DNA from: Rhodococcus oxybenzonivorans
GTDB taxonomy: Bacteria; Actinomycetota; Actinomycetes; Mycobacteriales; Mycobacteriaceae
Direction: 5' to 3'
NCBI RefSeq assembly: GCF_003130705.1
Contig: NZ_CP021355.1
Location: 620,001 to 684,000, forward strand
DNA: 64,000 nucleotides
Of this stretch, positions 41,768 through 50,208 are shown piece after piece. Numbering within the stretch: position 1 is the first letter of the stretch; each line of letters begins with the position of its first letter. The notes beneath the pieces were generated by a model. The model had not been told where the DNA came from and did no database searches. It saw only the letters and a list, made by a program, of their open reading frames with translations. The position numbers were made by a program, and so were the translations under genes.

Positions 41768-42658
41768 TCACGCGTGGTGCCGCGGCACCGGTCGCGGTGT
41801 CGGTAGCCGGCGGTGCGGAGTTGTGTGCGCAGAGCCTGGGAATCCGCAAGAAGTCGTCAGCGTAGAGGAAATCGATGAAACCGAGCTCATAGAGCCGCGA
41901 GCGACGAGAGTCCAGTAAAGAGAGCCGTTCACGACAATGGCGAGCGGAGGGAGTGGGGGACGACGTTGCACTGCTTCTGTCGTGCCACTGAGTGTAGGTT
42001 GCTGTACCCGGGTGGCCGCCGGCGGCCCGGTGCGGGCGTTGCGGGCGAAGTAGCCGGCGTCGTTGTATGCCTTGGCCAGGGTGTTCTGGGTGATTTTGGC
42101 GTAGTGCTGGGTCGATTCCGGGCTGCGGTGCCCGAGCCAAGCCTGCAGCTCGAACAGCGTCATCGGTTCCTTGGCGTTGTAGAGCTGTGTCGCGATGGTG
42201 GAGCGAGCGCGGTGGCTGGTGATCGGCCCGCGAACGTCGGCTGCCGGAACGTCGGCCTTGCGGCAGAGCGCGGGATGATCGTGTCGTTGATGTAGTTCTT
42301 ACTGATCCGCCCGCCCCGGACAGCAAACAGGAAGTGCACCTTCTCACCGGTTTTTCGGTCCAGCATCGGTGGTTGCGCGGGGCGCAGGGCCTGCCAGCCG
42401 CCGCCGGCGGTTACCAGGCCACCTGCGGTGTCCCCTTGAGTCGAGGTGCGCTGTGCTCGTCCTTGGAAGGGGAACGGCGTTGATCTGCGCGACCTGCTCG
42501 CGGGTGACCTTCTCGAGGATCGGTCGCGGGCTGGTCTCCCATCTGGTGAGGATGACTGCCGGCAGCAAATCGGGTGGAAAGCTTTCGATGCAGCACAGTG
42601 AACCATTTTGGTACTGGGCGGCCGTCTCACCTTTTGAACCGAACTGGGCCCTGAGCAC
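41768..42658 (-). pseudogene. Tyrosine recombinase (phage-type integrase), frameshifted
   Basis: Three frames together give an integrase C-terminal domain: EKVTREQVAQINAVPLP; LDRKTGEKVHFLFAVRGGRI, SKNYINDTIIP; then in another frame the box with GPITSHRARSTIATQLYN; finally MTLFELQAWLGHRSPESTQH with the catalytic Tyr in QHYAK and NTLAKAYNDAGYFARNAR. At least two frame breaks (about 42260 and 42430). The N-terminal SAM-like domain is not evident. A relic of an integrated element or plasmid resolvase. Confidence 0.7.
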
Positions 42659-42757
42659 GACCGGATTCTTGGCACGCCTGACTACGCATCACGCCAGTCG
42701 GTCCTCCCACACGATCCGTGAGAATTCGGTCAATCTTGAGGCGGCCGCACGGACGGG

Positions 42758-43210
42758 CTAAGGACCAATGGTCGTCTCGACAATCTCATCAACGGTGAGT
42801 GCAACGATCCGAATGTTGCGGAATGCGAAGGCCCCGGAGCTCCCCTCCTTGCGCGCTGAGAGGACCGCACGCGGTGGTCGTAACACTGCGGTGCCGCTGG
42901 GAATTGGAGTCAATGCGTCCGACGCCGCTATCAGTGAGAAGGTTTCCAAAGCGGCGAATACGGGGGAAGCTGGCGCCTGGAATGACGTCTGCGATTCGGG
43001 GCGTGCGGCGGCGACGCTGCCATCGCGCAGTTCGAGGCGGATCGTGACTCGTGAATTGAATTGGAGATCCACTCCCTCCACTGTGCCGGTTGCCGTGACG
43101 AGGAGTGGATGGCCTGCGTCTAGATCCAGCACAGCTATCCGCTGAAACTGAGTCGAGTCGATGGGGCCGGAAGTTGTCAGATCGTTCAGAACACGCAGCT
43201 TGCTGGGCAT
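42758..43210 (-). CDS. Hypothetical protein (150 residues)
   Basis: ATG 43210. Predicted beta-rich (RIAVLDLDAGHPLLVTATGT, VTIRLELRDG, FAFRNIRIVALTVDEIVETT) without signal peptide or membrane segment. I do not recognise the family. It stands alone next to the recombinase pseudogene. Confidence 0.5.
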   Translation of the reverse strand: MPSKLRVLNDLTTSGPIDSTQFQRIAVLDLDAGHPLLVTATGTVEGVDLQFNSRVTIRLELRDGSVAAARPESQTSFQAPASPVFAALETFSLIAASDALTPIPSGTAVLRPPRAVLSARKEGSSGAFAFRNIRIVALTVDEIVETTIGP

Positions 43211-43852
43211 GTGGCACCTCAGTGGTTGGTTGCGACATCGGGATTGAGCAAGGCTCCAGAACTAGTAAATACCGATTGTTCACTAAACGGTTGAGCCGAC
43301 GAGGGCTAACTCGCCGGCCGAGATGTGAGATATCGCGACGAGGCGTGTGCGGCCGCAATCGAGGTCGGCGCGGTTCCGGTCACGGGCTGGGAGGTGCGGG
43401 ACTGAGTGGCCGCAGCGGCTACGAGATCTCTTCGCGGCCGGATCCTCGCCGATGTCCAAGAACTGTCTGGCCCCAGCGTACTGAGCCCCTTTCGGCACGG
43501 GGCGGCCCGCGCCGGACACGGCGTGCACCGGGCACGGCGTGCACGCGTCATCCCGGTCGATCGGGCTCAACGTGTCGTGTCGACGCGAGGGTTCGGTCCA
43601 GTTACGGATCGGCGGAGCTGATGCAGGGATGCGAGCCAGGTCTTACCTGGCTCTTCGAGTGCCTCTGGCGTGGGAAGCCGCTGGCACCTGGTGGTGTCAG
43701 CGGCTTCGTTTCCTGCCCGGGCACGCTACGCGCTGTAGGTCTGACCCGGTCAGGGTGACGGTGCCCGCCAGTGCGCCTCTCGGCAAGTGGTCGCTCGGAG
43801 CGACGATTCTGATGTGGTACCCGGGGCATTGGGTCGAACACCGTCGCGTCTT
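43211..43852. other. Intergenic, no gene seen
   Basis: About 640 bases. Open frames are shadow-like. The short tandem ACGGCGTGCAC occurs twice near 43518-43543. This lies just downstream of the putative replication gene and could include an iteron or partition site, but nothing decisive is visible. Confidence 0.35.
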
Positions 43853-45199
43853 TCAACGGCGCCGATGGCGCCGATATTCCAACCTTTGGCCGCTCTGGCG
43901 GTGATGTCGCGGAGTTTCGTGAAGGATTCGGCGGACCTCGGCGAGTGCAGCGGCCCTCTGCTCGGGGGTTGCTTGCGTGGCGTTGCGGTGTGCGATCGCG
44001 GTGCGGCGAGCAGCCTGTTCCCGGCGCCGTGTTGCGTCGGCGGTGGTGCGGAGTTGGCTGGGGGAGGGTCCGGTCCAGTTGATGTTGGTGAGTCGCCAGC
44101 GGAGGAGGGCGACCGGTGAGCCGATGTGGTTTGCGGTGGGCCAGGTCCACCCGCGTTCGCGGGTGTCGCGGTCGAGGGTGTGTGCGATGTCGTGGCCGGT
44201 CCAGTGTGTGGTGTCGATGCCAGCGGCTTGGATGGCGTCGCAGATGTGTCCGATGTGCCGGTGCGCGGTGAGGGCGGGTGAGGAGGCGATGAGTGTGGCG
44301 GCCGCTCGTTGGAGGTGGAGTGGTCGGGGTTGTGGGGTGGGTGTGTCGTGCCGCGCGTGTGCGCGTTGGTGAGTACTTCGTGACGAAAGATTATGGGAAG
44401 GAACGTAAGTACTGGGGGATAGGGTGTCAGCGTCGGTGGCCTGGGGATTTGTTGTGGTGGCCGCGGGGGTGGGTCGTTGGGGTCGGGTGCGGTGGCGTGT
44501 GAGGGGACGTTTGGTGCGGGCGCGCTTTGGGCGCGATATTTGTTGCGAGCGTGGGGGAGTGGACTCGACAACGTCTTTGGGGGAGCTGAGTGCCCAGACG
44601 GAGGATGCTTGGTGTTGTTGGCCGCCGTGGTGGAGTTCCGCGGCCAGGTATTCGGCGGTGCGGAGTGTTCGGCCGCGTTCGAGTTCGACGCCCATGTGAA
44701 GTTGCTTAAGGACGCGGCGGGCGCGGTTGACGACGGAGAGTGAGACGCCGGCGTGGTGCGCGATGAGTTGCCGGGATGCGGTGACCCCTCGGCCGGTGGC
44801 TGAATCGGCGAATCGGGCATGGGCTGTGGCGACGGCTATCAGGCGTTCGATGCTGATGCTGTGTGTGGTGAGTGCGGTCTGGCCGGTGGTGATGTGGGTG
44901 ATGTGGTGGCGGAGTTGGCGGAGCCATTCGGTGCGGCTGGTCCATACGGGGATGGTGGCTTCGCGTCCTGGTGTGGTGGGGAGGGTGAAGGATCGGCCGC
45001 GTTGCCCGGTGTCGCGGTTGTGCTGGTGGAGTTGGTTGATGGCTTGGGTGGCGGCGTGGACGGAGGCTTCCCAGGTGTCGACTTCTACCGACTGCGGAAT
45101 GCGGGTATCGGCGCGTGTCGATGACGTGGTGTGGGTGGTGACAACGAGTTGTGTTGATGCCGGTTCAGCGCATGCGTTAGCATCAGACGTACCTGCCAT
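43853..45199 (-). CDS. Putative plasmid replication or winged-helix DNA-binding protein
   Basis: About 448 residues from ATG 45199 (MAGTSDANACAEPASTQLVV), supported by AAGGGA seven bases upstream; a longer reading to 45256 lacks this. A winged-helix-like part is visible near residue 160 (SRQLIAHHAGVSLSVVNRAR, RVLKQLHMGVELERGRTLRT). A Lys/Arg/Pro-rich linker and a C-terminal helical domain (HICDAIQAAGIDTTHWTGHD, IAHTLDRDTRERGWTWPTAN, HIGSPVALLRWRLTNINW) follow. Such proteins occur singly on actinobacterial plasmids and are often called replication proteins; I rate this as likely but not proven. Unusually rich in Thr and His. Confidence 0.5.
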   Translation of the reverse strand: MAGTSDANACAEPASTQLVVTTHTTSSTRADTRIPQSVEVDTWEASVHAATQAINQLHQHNRDTGQRGRSFTLPTTPGREATIPVWTSRTEWLRQLRHHITHITTGQTALTTHSISIERLIAVATAHARFADSATGRGVTASRQLIAHHAGVSLSVVNRARRVLKQLHMGVELERGRTLRTAEYLAAELHHGGQQHQASSVWALSSPKDVVESTPPRSQQISRPKRARTKRPLTRHRTRPQRPTPAATTTNPQATDADTLSPSTYVPSHNLSSRSTHQRAHARHDTPTPQPRPLHLQRAAATLIASSPALTAHRHIGHICDAIQAAGIDTTHWTGHDIAHTLDRDTRERGWTWPTANHIGSPVALLRWRLTNINWTGPSPSQLRTTADATRRREQAARRTAIAHRNATQATPEQRAAALAEVRRILHETPRHHRQSGQRLEYRRHRRR

Positions 45200-45302
45200 A
45201 GGTAAGTCCCTTCGGGGAATGCAGAACGAGCGCCGAAAGGTCTGAACTTTCGCCACTCACCTCAGAGAATGTGACGGCCCGGCAAGGCCTTCACCCTCTT
45301 GG

Positions 45303-45330
45303 TTGAGGAGGACCGGCAAGTCCTCCTCAA
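45303..45330. promoter_or_regulatory. Perfect 11-bp hairpin upstream of the putative rep gene
   Basis: TTGAGGAGGAC - CGGCAA - GTCCTCCTCAA. The arms contain a Shine-Dalgarno-like GAGGAGG and its complement. It lies about 100 bases upstream of the ATG 45199 reading leftwards, so it may form in the leader of the rep transcript. No T-run follows on either strand. Confidence 0.5.
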
Positions 45331-45363
45331 CGAAATGCCGCGGAGCGGTTCGTGAATCCGAAA

Positions 45364-45392
45364 CCACCCCCACCAAGGGGGTTTTCTTGTTT
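45364..45392 (+). terminator. Rho-independent terminator (plus-strand direction)
   Basis: CCACCCCCACCAAGGGGGTT: stem CCCCC (45367-45371) / GGGGG (45377-45381), followed by TTTTCTTGTTT. It points rightwards. No plus-strand protein gene ends just before it, so it may end a small antisense transcript across the rep leader. Confidence 0.55.
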
Positions 45393-45575
45393 CTGCGGTC
45401 TGCGCACTGTTATTTGTGTTTCGGGGTTGCGCTGTTGCTACTCGGTCAATGGCATCGCCTTACTGTGGGCATGTGTGAGTGCCGATCCACGACGGCCGCC
45501 ACGTGAACAGTGGGGGTTTCGCGCGGGTCGCTGAAAGGGATTACAAAAACGCGGTTATGGCTGCAGCCCAACCAG
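45393..45575. other. Intergenic, probable rep promoter area
   Basis: No gene. The stretch lies between the end of the four-gene operon and the leader of the putative rep gene. Confidence 0.3.
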
Positions 45576-45893
45576 TTACGGCGACCGCGGCACCGACTGC
45601 ACACCAAGCAACAGGCGCGCCGCGACGGCGACCTCACGGATCTGCTCGACGGTCGCTGTTTCAGGATCGGATGCGACAAGATCGACAACGTCCACAAGCG
45701 CATCGCATGATCCCGCACTGAGACGAGACCCGCCTGGCGAGAGCCGGACTGGACCATGCGTGTCGATAAGATCCGCGGCGGACATCACGGTCGACCTGCC
45801 CGCGTCGGCGACGAGTAGCGCGCACATGATGCTGTCCATCGCGATGAGCTCCCACGTTCGCCCGTGGCGGTCGGTGGCGGTAACACCCGTCAT
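45576..45893 (-). CDS. Hypothetical protein, last gene of the WhiB-like operon
   Basis: 105 residues from ATG 45893, overlapping the preceding stop by four bases (ATGA). MTGVTATDRHGRTWELIAMD, SIMCALLVADAGRSTVMSAA, LSAGSCDALVDVVDLVASDP. Alpha/beta composition, no signal or membrane segment. Unknown family. The longer upstream reading in the same frame is excluded by the overlapping gene. Confidence 0.6.
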   Translation of the reverse strand: MTGVTATDRHGRTWELIAMDSIMCALLVADAGRSTVMSAADLIDTHGPVRLSPGGSRLSAGSCDALVDVVDLVASDPETATVEQIREVAVAARLLLGVQSVPRSP

Positions 45894-46384
45894 GCGACCG
45901 CCCCTCTCGTCGCGGGGTAATGCAGGCGTAAGTTCCACGACTCGATCGCCGCGGCGATACACATCTCGGCGACAACCCCTGGTTTCGCGGCCAGATGCGC
46001 CCAGAAGACGGCGGCGACAGCTTCCGCACCACTGAACTGATGGCCGCCCAGGTAGTCGCGGGCGTCGACGACGGAATCGGCGACCGCAGACCAGGCGTAC
46101 ATAGCCGCTGACTGAGCGCGGCCGGCGCCGATCGCAGCCAGCCGCTCCATCGCCTCCCACCGGACAGTGAGAGAGTCGACGGGTCCGGTCGGAGTGGCGC
46201 GGCACAACGCGGCCATGGTGTATCCCACGGGCGTGCAGAAGCCGGGAACGGTGGTGAGACCCCACACCGGGTGAGTGTAAAGATCAGCGAGCCACCCCCA
46301 ACGCAGTGAAGCGGGCCCTTCTGTTCCAGGGCACTCGACCTCGCCGGTCGCCATGAGAAGGACGCGGTCAGAAAGCCGGATCAT
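45890..46384 (-). CDS. Hypothetical protein, third gene of the WhiB-like operon
   Basis: 164 residues from ATG 46384, coupled by ATGA to the upstream gene. MIRLSDRVLLMATGEVECPG, TEGPASLRWGWLADLYTHPV, AMERLAAIGAGRAQSAAMYA, VAEMCIAAAIESWNLRLHYP. Mostly helical. No recognised domain. Confidence 0.6.
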   Translation of the reverse strand: MIRLSDRVLLMATGEVECPGTEGPASLRWGWLADLYTHPVWGLTTVPGFCTPVGYTMAALCRATPTGPVDSLTVRWEAMERLAAIGAGRAQSAAMYAWSAVADSVVDARDYLGGHQFSGAEAVAAVFWAHLAAKPGVVAEMCIAAAIESWNLRLHYPATRGAVA

Positions 46385-46644
46385 GCCGCCGACCCCCGTT
46401 CGACTACTCGTTGCCCCTCGCCGCGGTTGTAGTGCATCCGAAGCTCACGATCGGTGGCGATCAATGTTCCGACGTGGCGATCTCCAACACCCGCCCGGAT
46501 CACTGAAGGTTTCGGATCCCCACCGGCCGCTATCGTCACCGTATCCGCGCAGCAGGTCTCGAATCGCGGGTGCTGCACGCACTCACACTGCGCATCGAAC
46601 ATCGCCCCATAAGGCCTGTCATCTACATCCCACGGCGCAATCAC
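46381..46644 (-). CDS. Hypothetical cysteine-containing protein, second gene of the WhiB-like operon
   Basis: 87 residues from GTG 46644 (VIAPWDVDDRPYGAMFDAQC). This start gives a four-base GTGA overlap with the WhiB-like stop, in line with the other junctions; the frame is open further upstream. The Cys cluster CECVQHPRFETCC could bind metal. The ending HVGTLIATDRELRMHYNRGE suggests a strand-rich fold. Unknown family. Confidence 0.55.
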   Translation of the reverse strand: MIAPWDVDDRPYGAMFDAQCECVQHPRFETCCADTVTIAAGGDPKPSVIRAGVGDRHVGTLIATDRELRMHYNRGEGQRVVERGSAA

Positions 46645-47186
46645 GACGCCCACCGCGCTGGCGTCGACATTCTCTGCGCTACAGAGAGAGTAGGGACCGG
46701 GAAGGGCTGCTTCTGGTCGCGGAGACGGATGCCGTCCCGCGTTCGCACCCACGCCGACAGCGCGGAGATTTTGATCGGCTCGCCGTCGCGGTCATAAGCC
46801 ACCGCGGCCCACACCATCGATCGTGCTGGGCCGACCTGCGCCTGCTCCTCGCAACTCGCAAAGAACGGGCAACTTTTGCAGGTGTCGATCGCGGCCAAGA
46901 GTTGACCTGTGCTCGCGACGTCGGTGTCCCATCCGCGTGGATTGCGCGCGCACGGGAGACGGCCGTCGGTGGCCTGAAGCCCGTCGACGCGATCGGGAAG
47001 GTTTGTGCTGAGCCGGCGGAAGAAGGCCTCTTCGTGCGCTGCGCGGTACACCGCGCAGCGCTCAGTACCTGTAAGGCATCCGCACGCTGAGTCGTGGGCA
47101 CGAATGAATCGTCGAAGTTGAGCAGTTGTCCAACTCAACACGTCAGTCTCGTCGACACTTCCGCCGACGTCGCCTATCGTTTGCAT
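46641..47186 (-). CDS. Divergent WhiB-like iron-sulfur protein
   Basis: 181 residues from ATG 47186. The middle carries LPCARNPRGWDTDVASTGQL, DTCKSCPFFASCEEQA: C-x23-C-x2-C-x5-C, close to the WhiB cluster pattern, followed by SMVWAAVAYDRDGEP in place of the usual G[VI]WGG turn. WhiB proteins bind a 4Fe-4S cluster and regulate transcription. The N-terminal half (DVLSWTTAQLRRFIRAHDSA) is extra. First gene of a four-gene operon in which every junction is a four-base overlap. An Arg-rich tail contacting DNA is not obvious. Confidence 0.6.
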   Translation of the reverse strand: MQTIGDVGGSVDETDVLSWTTAQLRRFIRAHDSACGCLTGTERCAVYRAAHEEAFFRRLSTNLPDRVDGLQATDGRLPCARNPRGWDTDVASTGQLLAAIDTCKSCPFFASCEEQAQVGPARSMVWAAVAYDRDGEPIKISALSAWVRTRDGIRLRDQKQPFPVPTLSVAQRMSTPARWAS

Positions 47187-47387
47187 TGGCAGATCTCCAT
47201 TCTGCTAGCTGAAGAAATACGCTGATCAGGGCGGCAACCCTGTTCGGTTCAGGCCCCCGCCCGGCGGTAACCGGGCGGGGGCCCTTCTGTTAGATCACCG
47301 ACCCTTCTTGGTTGGCGGAGTCATATTTGATCTATTTCCGTGAGGCAAAACTGTGTACTGAAGTGATCGTAAGGGGGATAGTGCAAG
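47187..47387. promoter_or_regulatory. Divergent control region with strong GC hairpin
   Basis: It lies between the WhiB-like operon (left) and the double-XRE regulator (right). It contains the near-perfect stem GGCCCCCGCCCGG - CGGTAA - CCGGGCGGGGCC (47253-47283) followed by CTTCTGTT, which looks like a plus-strand terminator although no plus gene ends here. It may insulate the two divergent units or attenuate an antisense transcript. Confidence 0.5.
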
Positions 47388-47864
47388 GTGTCCAGGAGTG
47401 ATGGACGGAGTGTTTCGGTGAGCCGACGGGTGATGCGCGGATTCGATCCTTCTCGGCTCAAGGCACGTCGTGAGCGCTCCGGCCTGAGTCGGCCCGAACT
47501 CGCTCGCGTAGCGGGTATCGGGCACGCGACCCTCTACCAGTGGGAAACGGGAGCAACGTCGCCACAGGTAGACCTTCTCAAGCGGGTCGCCGACGCCCTT
47601 GGCGCGAAGATCAGCGATATCGTCATTGTTCCGGAGGCGGAGCGACTCCCAGGCGATTGGCGAGTTCTTGCGGGTTTGCTGCAGCCGCAACTCGGAAAAC
47701 TGGCGGAGGTCAGCACCACGACGGTGGCTCAGGTCGAGCGTGGGCAGGCGGCGTTGACGGAAGACAATGCCCGGAAACTCTCGGCGGCTCTGGGCGTGTC
47801 CGAAAGTGTCTACCGCGCCGCATACGAGCGCGCACGGAATCGGCCTGCTGGCACCCCGGCGTGA
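47388..47864 (+). CDS. XRE-type regulator with two helix-turn-helix domains
   Basis: 158 residues from GTG 47388 (other GTG starts downstream are possible, e.g. before MRGFDPSRL). HTH 1: SRPELARVAGIGHATLYQWE, TGATSP. HTH 2: LGKLAEVSTTTVAQVERGQA, ALTEDNARKLSAALGVSES. Two tandem Cro/C1-type folds are uncommon and suggest binding to a repeated operator. Probably controls itself and the divergent WhiB-like operon. Confidence 0.8.
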   Translation: MSRSDGRSVSVSRRVMRGFDPSRLKARRERSGLSRPELARVAGIGHATLYQWETGATSPQVDLLKRVADALGAKISDIVIVPEAERLPGDWRVLAGLLQPQLGKLAEVSTTTVAQVERGQAALTEDNARKLSAALGVSESVYRAAYERARNRPAGTPA

Positions 47865-48170
47865 CCCTACGCAACCGATCGCTGCGGCGGCGGTATCCAG
47901 CCGGTTGATTGTCGGGCGTGTTCGCTCTGTGTGAATCGTGTGCAGGTCGGCGTCAATCCGCTCTCTACCACTGCTTATTCCAGAATCTGGCCACATCACA
48001 TTCTTTCCGATGGTGACGTCCGTCTTAGACCAGGGATCAGGCTACGTTTCGCAACTTACAATTGCAAGTTGCGAAAGATCTGTGCTGTTGCGAGAATGCG
48101 GGTAGTCAAGAGTGTTGCCTGTACCTACGGGTCAATCCGGGCTAAAAGGTTGAAGGGTTGGGCAGGAACG
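47865..48170. promoter_or_regulatory. Leader/promoter region of the EspR-like gene with an 11-bp inverted repeat
   Basis: The region holds TTTCGCAACTT (48047-48057), eight bases, AAGTTGCGAAA (48066-48076): perfect 11-bp arms, a typical dimeric HTH operator. It sits about 95 bases before ATG 48171. AGGAACG precedes the start codon. Confidence 0.6.
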
Positions 48171-48524
48171 ATGAGCAGCTTCGCTGAAAGGCTTCGCTAT
48201 CTCTTTGACACCGTCCACCCGAAGGACCGGGGCCCATACACACAGACCGAGGTCGTCGATATGCTCCGGTTCAGCGGCAGCAAGATGACTACTGGTTACA
48301 TGTCGCAGTTGCTCAGTGGGAAGCGATCGTCGCCCGGCTTGGAGACAGTCCGAGACATCTGTCGGGTATTCCGTGTGCCGATGGACTACTTCGGGGACGA
48401 AGAGACCTATCAAGAAATCAGGCAGCAGATTGAATGGATTCAGAACCTACGAGATTCACAGGATCAGCGTGTCGCGGCCAGGACCTACGACCCATTTCGG
48501 AAGCTGACCAGCGACGAGGACTAG
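48171..48524 (+). CDS. EspR-like XRE transcriptional regulator
   Basis: 117 residues from ATG 48171. MSSFAERLRYLFDTVHPKDR, GPYTQTEVVDMLRFSGSKMT, TGYMSQLLSGKRSSPGLETV, RDICRVFRVPMDYFGDEETY matches the layout of mycobacterial EspR: an atypical N-terminal HTH and a C-terminal dimerisation helix. EspR is a nucleoid-associated regulator of cell-wall and secretion genes. It ends two bases from the stop of the convergent PAP2-like gene. Confidence 0.8.
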   Translation: MSSFAERLRYLFDTVHPKDRGPYTQTEVVDMLRFSGSKMTTGYMSQLLSGKRSSPGLETVRDICRVFRVPMDYFGDEETYQEIRQQIEWIQNLRDSQDQRVAARTYDPFRKLTSDED

Positions 48525-48526
48525 TC

Positions 48527-49129
48527 CTAAGCAATTAATGCGTAGGTCATACCAGCAGCGACGGCGCCCGCGATCGAACCGACAACGACCTGACCTTTCG
48601 TGTGGTCCCCGAGATGGACCCGGGACCATCCCACCAATGGTGTGAAGACCAACGCCAGCAGCCACCACGGTGACACCGCCAGAGCCAACACAACGGTCAC
48701 ACCGGCTGAAACGCCGGTATGGACGCTTACCTTCCAGTGGAAAATGCTCGTGATGACCGCGGCGACTCCCAGTGCCACCAGGCCCGCCGACATGAACGCG
48801 ATCATCTCGATCGGTGCGTGCCCGAGGATCTGAATGATCAAACCACCCACCGCAACAACCAGAAGCACGACGATCAAGAGATGTCGCTCGTTGATCTGGG
48901 TGACATGGTGGTCGCCTATCCGCGACCTCCGCATCCCGAACAGAATGACGGCCATCGGGACGACTCCCGTACACAGCGCAACGAACGCGCCCCAGCCCGC
49001 GGTGCCGACGGAAAAACCAATCACCATCGACGTCACGATATTGATGACCCACGGGGCACCGACTTCAGTCAGTACGCGTGCGGCCATATCGGTTACAGTA
49101 CGGCGGTCCCGAAAATCGATCTCCGTCAT
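48527..49129 (-). CDS. PAP2-type membrane phosphatase-like protein
   Basis: 200 residues from ATG 49129, overlapping the preceding stop by four bases. Several membrane segments (WVINIVTSMVIGFSVGTAGW, HLLIVVLLVVAVGGLIIQIL, FMSAGLVALGVAAVITSIFH, VTVVLALAVSPWWLLALVFT) and the PAP2 motifs SVHTGVSAG (in place of SGH) and LVGWSRVHLGDHTKGQVVVG (SRxxxxxH). PAP2 enzymes remove phosphate from lipid phosphates. The first motif (KxxxxxxRP) is not obvious. Last gene of a three-gene operon. Confidence 0.75.
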   Translation of the reverse strand: MTEIDFRDRRTVTDMAARVLTEVGAPWVINIVTSMVIGFSVGTAGWGAFVALCTGVVPMAVILFGMRRSRIGDHHVTQINERHLLIVVLLVVAVGGLIIQILGHAPIEMIAFMSAGLVALGVAAVITSIFHWKVSVHTGVSAGVTVVLALAVSPWWLLALVFTPLVGWSRVHLGDHTKGQVVVGSIAGAVAAGMTYALIA

Positions 49130-50208
49130 TGCTCCAAGGCCATCTCTCGTTTGTCCGCGTGGGCGATTCGATAAGCGTTGCCCAACATGCACGCCCACAT
49201 GGTGTCAGTGGTTCCGGGATCTAAGAAAAAGCTGTTGTATCCCAATCGGTCGGGAAGTCGACCGGTGACGAGCCATTCGGTGATTGCGTCGACGGCCAAC
49301 GGCTGGGGAAGAGGTTCGCCCGGCGGCATCCCACTGTGATCGACTTCCAGGCTAAGAGCATCAAGTAGCTCAGCTGCTCGGTCGTCGACTTGCTCGGCGG
49401 CGCTACTGCCGCGTTTCGATTCTCGTTCGGCGTTCGGCCACCGCGTCAGCAGCTCGGCTCGAAGGTCGGAGAACTGCTTGAGCGCAGCCCGGGCTCCAAT
49501 CCAGTTCATCGCCAGGGCAGTAAGTACTCCTGCGGCGATGAGTAGCACGCCGGTCAGGGCGAGCGTACGGGAGATGGCGAACGGTGTGGGTGTCGGCTCC
49601 ATCAGTCCGTAGCGCGTGGCGACCAGGTATCCGATTCGAAGGGCGGCGTATGCAGTCAGGATTGCAGCCCCCGGACAGATCAAGAGCAATCCACGGCCGG
49701 TGACGGTATGTCGGTCTGCCTGGACGATCGTTACCACCGTCACCATCAGGCATAGCAGAAACGGGTATGCCATCGCGAGAATCAGGCCTTCGGCATATCC
49801 AGGTAGGAACGCATACTCGTTGTCGAACGTGCGATTGTCCACGTTCGCCGGCCATGGCGTTTTGAAGAAGAACACGAAGGAAATGGCGGCTGTGAACAAC
49901 GAGAGTGCGACGTGAAGCCGGATCAACTTGGTGCGCTGGCCGGCCTTGCTCGTCACATCCGTGAACACGGTGGCAGTACCGATACAGATTCCATAAACCA
50001 ACAGCATTTTGAGGGCACCAGGCATGCCCGCGCCCAAGGAAGATTGAACGAATTCCTCAATGGGCTGGATGTTGAGCATCATGTGAAGTGACATGCATGC
50101 CAGGATGAGCGCGGCACCAGCGAGAGTCCATGAACGACTGAACCACCACCGATGCAGCCGGGTTGCCGCCGCCACGCCCAACAGTGCGGCAGCCAGCGCG
50201 GTGATCAA
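49126..50208 (-). CDS. DUF6545-type (MAB_1171c-like) polytopic membrane protein
   Basis: 360 residues from ATG 50208, overlapping the ImmA/IrrE-like gene by four bases. About seven membrane segments in the first 230 residues (WTLAGAALILACMSLHMMLN, LIRLHVALSLFTAAISFVFF, YPFLLCLMVTVVTIVQADRH, ISRTLALTGVLLIAAGVLTA), then a cytoplasmic domain (FSDLRAELLTRWPNAERESK, AITEWLVTGRLPDRLGY). This family is repeatedly found beside XRE regulators and ImmA/IrrE proteases in actinobacteria. Function unproven. Confidence 0.75.
   Translation of the reverse strand: MITALAAALLGVAAATRLHRWWFSRSWTLAGAALILACMSLHMMLNIQPIEEFVQSSLGAGMPGALKMLLVYGICIGTATVFTDVTSKAGQRTKLIRLHVALSLFTAAISFVFFFKTPWPANVDNRTFDNEYAFLPGYAEGLILAMAYPFLLCLMVTVVTIVQADRHTVTGRGLLLICPGAAILTAYAALRIGYLVATRYGLMEPTPTPFAISRTLALTGVLLIAAGVLTALAMNWIGARAALKQFSDLRAELLTRWPNAERESKRGSSAAEQVDDRAAELLDALSLEVDHSGMPPGEPLPQPLAVDAITEWLVTGRLPDRLGYNSFFLDPGTTDTMWACMLGNAYRIAHADKREMALEQ

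Noticed and set aside
43853..44820. 356-codon frame in a second reading of the rep-like gene
   Set aside because: Ser/Thr/Pro/His-rich shifted reading. The main frame has a ribosome-binding site and helix-turn-helix pattern.
47253..47290. Terminator of the WhiB-like operon
   Set aside because: The T-rich side faces rightwards, away from the minus-strand operon, and the operon starts here rather than ends, so I list it only as a hairpin in the control region.
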